Shown piece after piece: positions 14,400 through 16,660 of a stretch of 16,660 bases of DNA (positions are counted from its first letter, which is position 1; each line of letters starts with the position of its first letter). This stretch comes from Vulcanisaeta sp. UBA163 (lineage in GTDB: Archaea > Thermoproteota > Thermoprotei > Thermoproteales > Thermocladiaceae): the NCBI GenBank assembly GCA_002496475.1, contig DAJV01000081.1:1-16660 (forward strand), written 5' to 3'. The translations under genes and the position numbers were made by a program. The notes beneath the pieces are model-generated. The model ran no database searches, was not told the DNA's origin, and was given only the letters and a program-made list of their open reading frames with translations.

Positions 14400-14675
14400 T
14401 CATACCACCCCTTCCTTTACCATGTCTATTGCCTTGACGGGGCAGACATCCGCACATATACCGCAGCCCTTACAATAATCATAGTTAATTCTAACGCTCT
14501 TATCCTCAAGCCAATCAATGACATTCTCAGGGCAGTAAAGCCAGCAAATACCGCATTTCGTGCACTTGGAGTAATTAATGACCGGCCTATACACCCTCCA
14601 GGTACCTGTCCTACCACCAGCTCCTTCCGAAGGTTTTGACAACAGGTAACCACTTATTCTCTCGGCAATGCTCAT
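14400..14675 (-). CDS. porD: 2-oxoacid:ferredoxin oxidoreductase delta subunit (2[4Fe-4S] ferredoxin-like)
   Basis: The electron-transfer subunit carries electrons from the active-site cluster to external ferredoxin. The 91-residue protein has two full CxxCxxCxxxC motifs, C38-C41-C44-C48 (CTKCGICWLYC) and C68-C71-C74-C78 (CKGCGICADVC), each followed by the usual Pro, so two [4Fe-4S] clusters are expected. The roughly 35-residue N-terminal extension with a GTWRVYRPVIN segment is typical of PorD and absent from plain ferredoxins. ATG 14675 overlaps the porC stop by four bases (ATGA). Confidence 0.95.
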   Translation of the reverse strand: MSIAERISGYLLSKPSEGAGGRTGTWRVYRPVINYSKCTKCGICWLYCPENVIDWLEDKSVRINYDYCKGCGICADVCPVKAIDMVKEGVV

Positions 14676-15232
14676 TTTTCACCACCCCTGACAGATTCAT
14701 AACCCAGCTTAACGGCCTCGGTATTTAACTTAACAAGGTTCTCCCTACCGACGAATTCAGGCAACGAATTGATAATAGATTCGAGACTAACCACGCCGGT
14801 GACCTTGGCTACTGCGCCAAGTAATGGCGTACTCACTATGTGCCACCCGGCAATAATGAGACCTAGTTTCTCGCTTATTGACGTTGCATCAACATAGTAA
14901 GTCCTATAGCCTGTCCTTATTGGAGACGGAGAGTTAACAATGATTATTGAATCCCTGCTCCTCATTAATTCATCGATATTAACCAAGTCAAGAACATTGG
15001 ATATCAGTACAATAAGTACGTCAGCCTTCCTCACATTACTGTGAAGAGGCACTGGCTTATCGGCAATTCTCGCGTATGACTTAACAACGGCACCCCTACG
15101 CTCAGCACCAAACTCAGGAATTGCCTGACCCCATTTACCATCCTTAAGAGCCGCAGATACTAGGATCCTGGCGGCAGTGACGCCACCCTGTCCTCCTCTG
15201 CCTAGGATCACGAATTCGGTTACGCCTGTCAT
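14672..15232 (-). CDS. porC: 2-oxoacid:ferredoxin oxidoreductase gamma subunit
   Basis: The gamma subunit forms domain VI-like contacts in the oxidoreductase and is involved in CoA binding. In 186 residues I see the family opening FVILGRGGQGGVTAARIL (7-24) and the IPEFGAERRGA motif (38-48). It is the first gene of a tightly packed gamma-delta-alpha-beta operon (overlaps or gaps of -4, +1 and -4), the order usual for hyperthermophile POR/VOR. ATG 15232 is chosen because a TATA box lies about 34 nt upstream, giving a leader of a few nucleotides. The symbol porC (also porG) assumes pyruvate specificity. Confidence 0.94.
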   Translation of the reverse strand: MTGVTEFVILGRGGQGGVTAARILVSAALKDGKWGQAIPEFGAERRGAVVKSYARIADKPVPLHSNVRKADVLIVLISNVLDLVNIDELMRSRDSIIIVNSPSPIRTGYRTYYVDATSISEKLGLIIAGWHIVSTPLLGAVAKVTGVVSLESIINSLPEFVGRENLVKLNTEAVKLGYESVRGGEK

Positions 15233-15261
15233 ATTAATCCATGAATCGTAAATACTAGGGT

Positions 15262-15270
15262 TTTATAAAT
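15262..15270 (-). promoter_or_regulatory. TATA box of the por operon
   Basis: Minus-strand ATTTATAAA is centred about 34 nt before ATG 15232. It is the only clear promoter upstream of the four packed subunit genes. Confidence 0.5.
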
Positions 15271-15476
15271 GCTTCTGGTAGATTATTTATCTCTAAATGA
15301 TAAAAATAGTTAAATATAAACTCATAGGGATGTTGGAATGACTTAATAAAATAATTATGAAGCACATAAAGACACTGACCATATGAACTGGAAATATGCT
15401 TAAATTAATATAATGAAAGACCCTGAGGAAATACACCGGGAATAAACTAGCAATATCTTTGCTAAAGTTAAAATGA
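15271..15476. other. A/T-rich intergenic region upstream of the por operon
   Basis: Some 200 nt without a convincing gene. It holds a small inverted repeat at 15448-15464 (TAGCAA, five-base loop, TTGCTA) just past the YkgJ-type gene's stop, possibly part of its 3' end. I find no tRNA or box C/D signature and no repeat. The length leaves room for regulatory sites of the por operon, but none can be named. Confidence 0.4.
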
Positions 15477-15935
15477 TCAGTGACGAAAACCATGCCTAAT
15501 CCTGACCCACTGATTAGTCTGCCTCGATCTCGCTAGGAACAATACCAAGTACCTCCCCAATCTGTCTATCTCGTTTTGCTTTACGGTATTCCATGCGGGG
15601 CATTCCCTATCAATATATGGACCGTCAGCATCATCATACACCAGTGGGTATAAACGACACCCAATCGGTCTATTCTCATAAATCAGGCACTCCATTGTTT
15701 GCACGTTAAGGAACACGCAATGTCCATCTACATTCTTCAGTCTCCATATCTCGCCATCGAGCACTGCAAAATCCTCAATCCTATGACCAAGCCCTGTTAT
15801 CCTCTCAATATCCTCGGGCAAAAGCTCCATTTGTGTATTTAAACAGCACTTACCGCATTTAGTACAATTCATTTTAACCTCGAAGAACTCTGTATCGTCA
15901 AATACCGTGCCAAGCTTAACGCTTATCTTAACCAT
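15477..15935 (-). CDS. YkgJ-family cysteine-cluster protein (Zn/Fe-binding)
   Basis: A 152-residue soluble protein of the YkgJ/CxxCxxCC family, whose members bind zinc or iron and have no settled function. It shows the signature C24xxC27xxC30C31 (NCTKCGKCC), then C73 in GHCVFL, C83 in MECLIYENRP, C93 in IGCRLYPL and C112 in RECPAW: eight cysteines in the family's standard positions, including the RPxxCRxYP motif. ATG 15935 follows the thiamine-binding protein gene by 9 nt, so the two form an operon. It has no membrane segment or signal peptide. Confidence 0.85.
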   Translation of the reverse strand: MVKISVKLGTVFDDTEFFEVKMNCTKCGKCCLNTQMELLPEDIERITGLGHRIEDFAVLDGEIWRLKNVDGHCVFLNVQTMECLIYENRPIGCRLYPLVYDDADGPYIDRECPAWNTVKQNEIDRLGRYLVLFLARSRQTNQWVRIRHGFRH

Positions 15936-15944
15936 AATTACCCA

Positions 15945-16241
15945 CTAACCCCTGACCCTATTAACCTTATACTCAATCGTTTCTGCCTTGTCTCTCCTGT
16001 CATCAATCCTAACTGTGGTTACAATCCTCTTAATGCCAGCCCTGTAGAGCGCATCGTGAATATCCTGGAGTAACTTGCCTAAAGCCTCGACGTTTGGTAA
16101 CTCAACCGACGTGCCCATGGGGCCAACCTCGTACTTATAGCCCGTTCTTTTAATCACGTCTATCGCCACCTTAATGTAATTACTAACACTCGGGGAGTTG
16201 GTACCTATAGGGTCGATGGCTATCTCCACGATGACACCCAT
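15945..16241 (-). CDS. MTH1187/UPF0045 family thiamine-binding protein
   Basis: Members of this small ferredoxin-like-fold family bind thiamine or related pyrimidines (as in YkoF/MTH1187) and form tetramers. From ATG 16241 the product is 98 residues and starts MGVIVEIAIDPIGTNSPSVS, matching the family pattern of a beta strand then a P-G-T-x-S-V-S loop. It then has the conserved YKYEVGPMGTSVE strand, a helix, and KRIVTTVRIDDRRDK near the end. A GTG at 16259 would add six residues, but the TATA box at 16267-16277 lies only 13 nt from it, so ATG is preferred. It is first in an operon with the YkgJ-type gene. Its role may be thiamine sensing or delivery; the nearby por operon makes a thiamine diphosphate enzyme, though the two are separately transcribed. 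Confidence 0.85.
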   Translation of the reverse strand: MGVIVEIAIDPIGTNSPSVSNYIKVAIDVIKRTGYKYEVGPMGTSVELPNVEALGKLLQDIHDALYRAGIKRIVTTVRIDDRRDKAETIEYKVNRVRG

Positions 16242-16266
16242 ACTAACTAGGTAATACACAGGGGGT

Positions 16267-16277
16267 GTTATTTAACC
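16267..16277 (-). promoter_or_regulatory. TATA box of the thiamine-binding protein operon
   Basis: Minus-strand GGTTAAATAAC is centred about 31 nt before ATG 16241, placing the transcript start a few nucleotides before that codon and downstream of the alternative GTG 16259. Confidence 0.5.
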
Positions 16278-16297
16278 TATCTCAGTCTTTCCTATTT

Positions 16298-16660
16298 TCA
16301 GACACGGCTGTACCTAAGCCGTAGTGCATTAAGCGTCACCGTTATACTACTCAACGCCATCGCCAAGCCCGCCCATTCGGGTCTTACGGTTAGCCCGGGC
16401 ACGGCACCCGCGGCTATCGGTATTAACACTACGTTGTACATGAATGCATACAGTATATTGAACCTAATGTTACTTAGTATCTTCCTTGATAATTTAATGA
16501 AGCTTAGTATTTTTACCAAGTCACTATCTAACAGCACAACATCACCGACGCTCTTGGCTATATCCGTACCAGCACCCATGGCTATTCCAATATCGGCAGC
16601 CTTCAACGCCACCGCATCATTAACCCCATCACCAATCATTGCAGTAATGCCGAACCTATC
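16298..16660 (-). CDS. copA: Copper-type P1B ATPase, C-terminal fragment (5' end outside window)
   Basis: Only the last 120 codons are visible; the frame stays open to the window edge. Seen: the hinge motif MIGDGVNDAVALKAADIGIAMG of P-type ATPases, the end of the P domain (DVVLLDSDL), then two C-terminal membrane helices. The first contains a Tyr-Asn pair (YNVVLIP) and the second MALSSITVTLNALRLR. In Cu(I)-exporting P1B-1 pumps these helices carry the copper-site residues YN and MxxSS, and all are kept here, so a copper exporter is the best call. The deciding CPC motif in the earlier membrane helix and any N-terminal metal domain lie outside the window. The stop is TGA at 16298-16300. Confidence 0.88.
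   Translation of the reverse strand, partial: DRFGITAMIGDGVNDAVALKAADIGIAMGAGTDIAKSVGDVVLLDSDLVKILSFIKLSRKILSNIRFNILYAFMYNVVLIPIAAGAVPGLTVRPEWAGLAMALSSITVTLNALRLRYSRV

Noticed and set aside
12273..15232. A 2-oxoisovalerate or 2-oxoglutarate specificity for the oxidoreductase operon.
   Set aside because: It cannot be ruled out, but nothing visible favours it; pyruvate is the commonest substrate for this gene order, so the por symbols are used with that caveat.
15448..15464. A 6-bp inverted repeat with a five-base loop, considered as a terminator or operator.
   Set aside because: Such short repeats arise by chance in A/T-rich DNA, it is not followed by a T-tract in either direction, and archaeal termination does not need a hairpin.
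15293..15493. A 66-codon minus-strand open frame between the por operon and the YkgJ-type gene, rich in Phe, Ile and Leu.
   Set aside because: Its composition is what A/T-rich intergenic DNA gives when translated, its start lies inside the YkgJ-type gene in another frame, and it has no promoter or family resemblance.
1..16660. A CRISPR array, toxin-antitoxin pair, defence island or prophage.
   Set aside because: No regularly spaced repeats, no small gene pairs of toxin-antitoxin type, and no integrase or phage structural genes were seen; nearly all of the window is housekeeping genes with uniform codon use.

Overview
The window looks like chromosomal core DNA of a thermophilic crenarchaeon, most likely order Thermoproteales and of the Vulcanisaeta/Caldivirga type. 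This rests on archaeal-type ribosomal proteins (S15 with an S13e-like N-terminus, S3Ae), KEOPS subunits, an archaeal GAPDH, a radical SAM protein resembling the tetraether lipid synthase Tes, moderate GC with heavy use of AGG and ATA codons, frequent GTG and TTG starts, and TATA boxes about 24-30 nt in front of start codons, as expected for leaderless transcripts. The genus is an inference.

Layout. 1-1364 (+): the tail of an unrecognised gene, the KEOPS kinase Bud32, then ribosomal protein S15. 1441-5258 (-): two operons, an M42 aminopeptidase with a UPF0179 protein, and pgk-gap of glycolysis/gluconeogenesis. 5388-5990 (+): a Dim2-type KH protein whose 3' end overlaps the convergent S3Ae gene. 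5957-8085 (-): a run encoding a catalytically degenerate RecJ/Cdc45-like protein, a Pcc1-like KEOPS subunit and S3Ae. 8156-9874 (-): the Tes-like radical SAM enzyme, divergent from a TrmB-type regulator at 9942-10691 (+). 10733-10852: a compact set of hairpins that looks like the remnant of an IS200/IS605-type element; its right edge forms the end of serS (10833-12233, -). 12273-15232 (-): a complete four-subunit 2-oxoacid:ferredoxin oxidoreductase operon in the order gamma-delta-alpha-beta. 15477-16241 (-): a YkgJ-type cysteine-cluster protein and a thiamine-binding MTH1187/UPF0045 protein. 16298-16660 (-): the 3' end of a copper-type P1B ATPase.

How the genes work together. Translation and tRNA modification (S15, S3Ae, Dim2, SerRS, Bud32, Pcc1) are interleaved with replication (Cdc45-like) and central carbon metabolism (PGK, GAPDH, POR). 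From memory, many archaea keep rps15-RecJ/GAN-pcc1-rps3ae together. Here S15 has been separated from the other three and lies on the opposite strand, with peptidase, glycolytic and Dim2 genes between.

The points most worth a second look are the Cdc45-like protein without its DHH-type active site, the IS200/IS605-like remnant that seems to supply the SerRS C-terminus and could encode an omega-RNA-like transcript, and the Tes/TrmB divergent pair. I see no tRNA, rRNA, CRISPR array or intact transposase.
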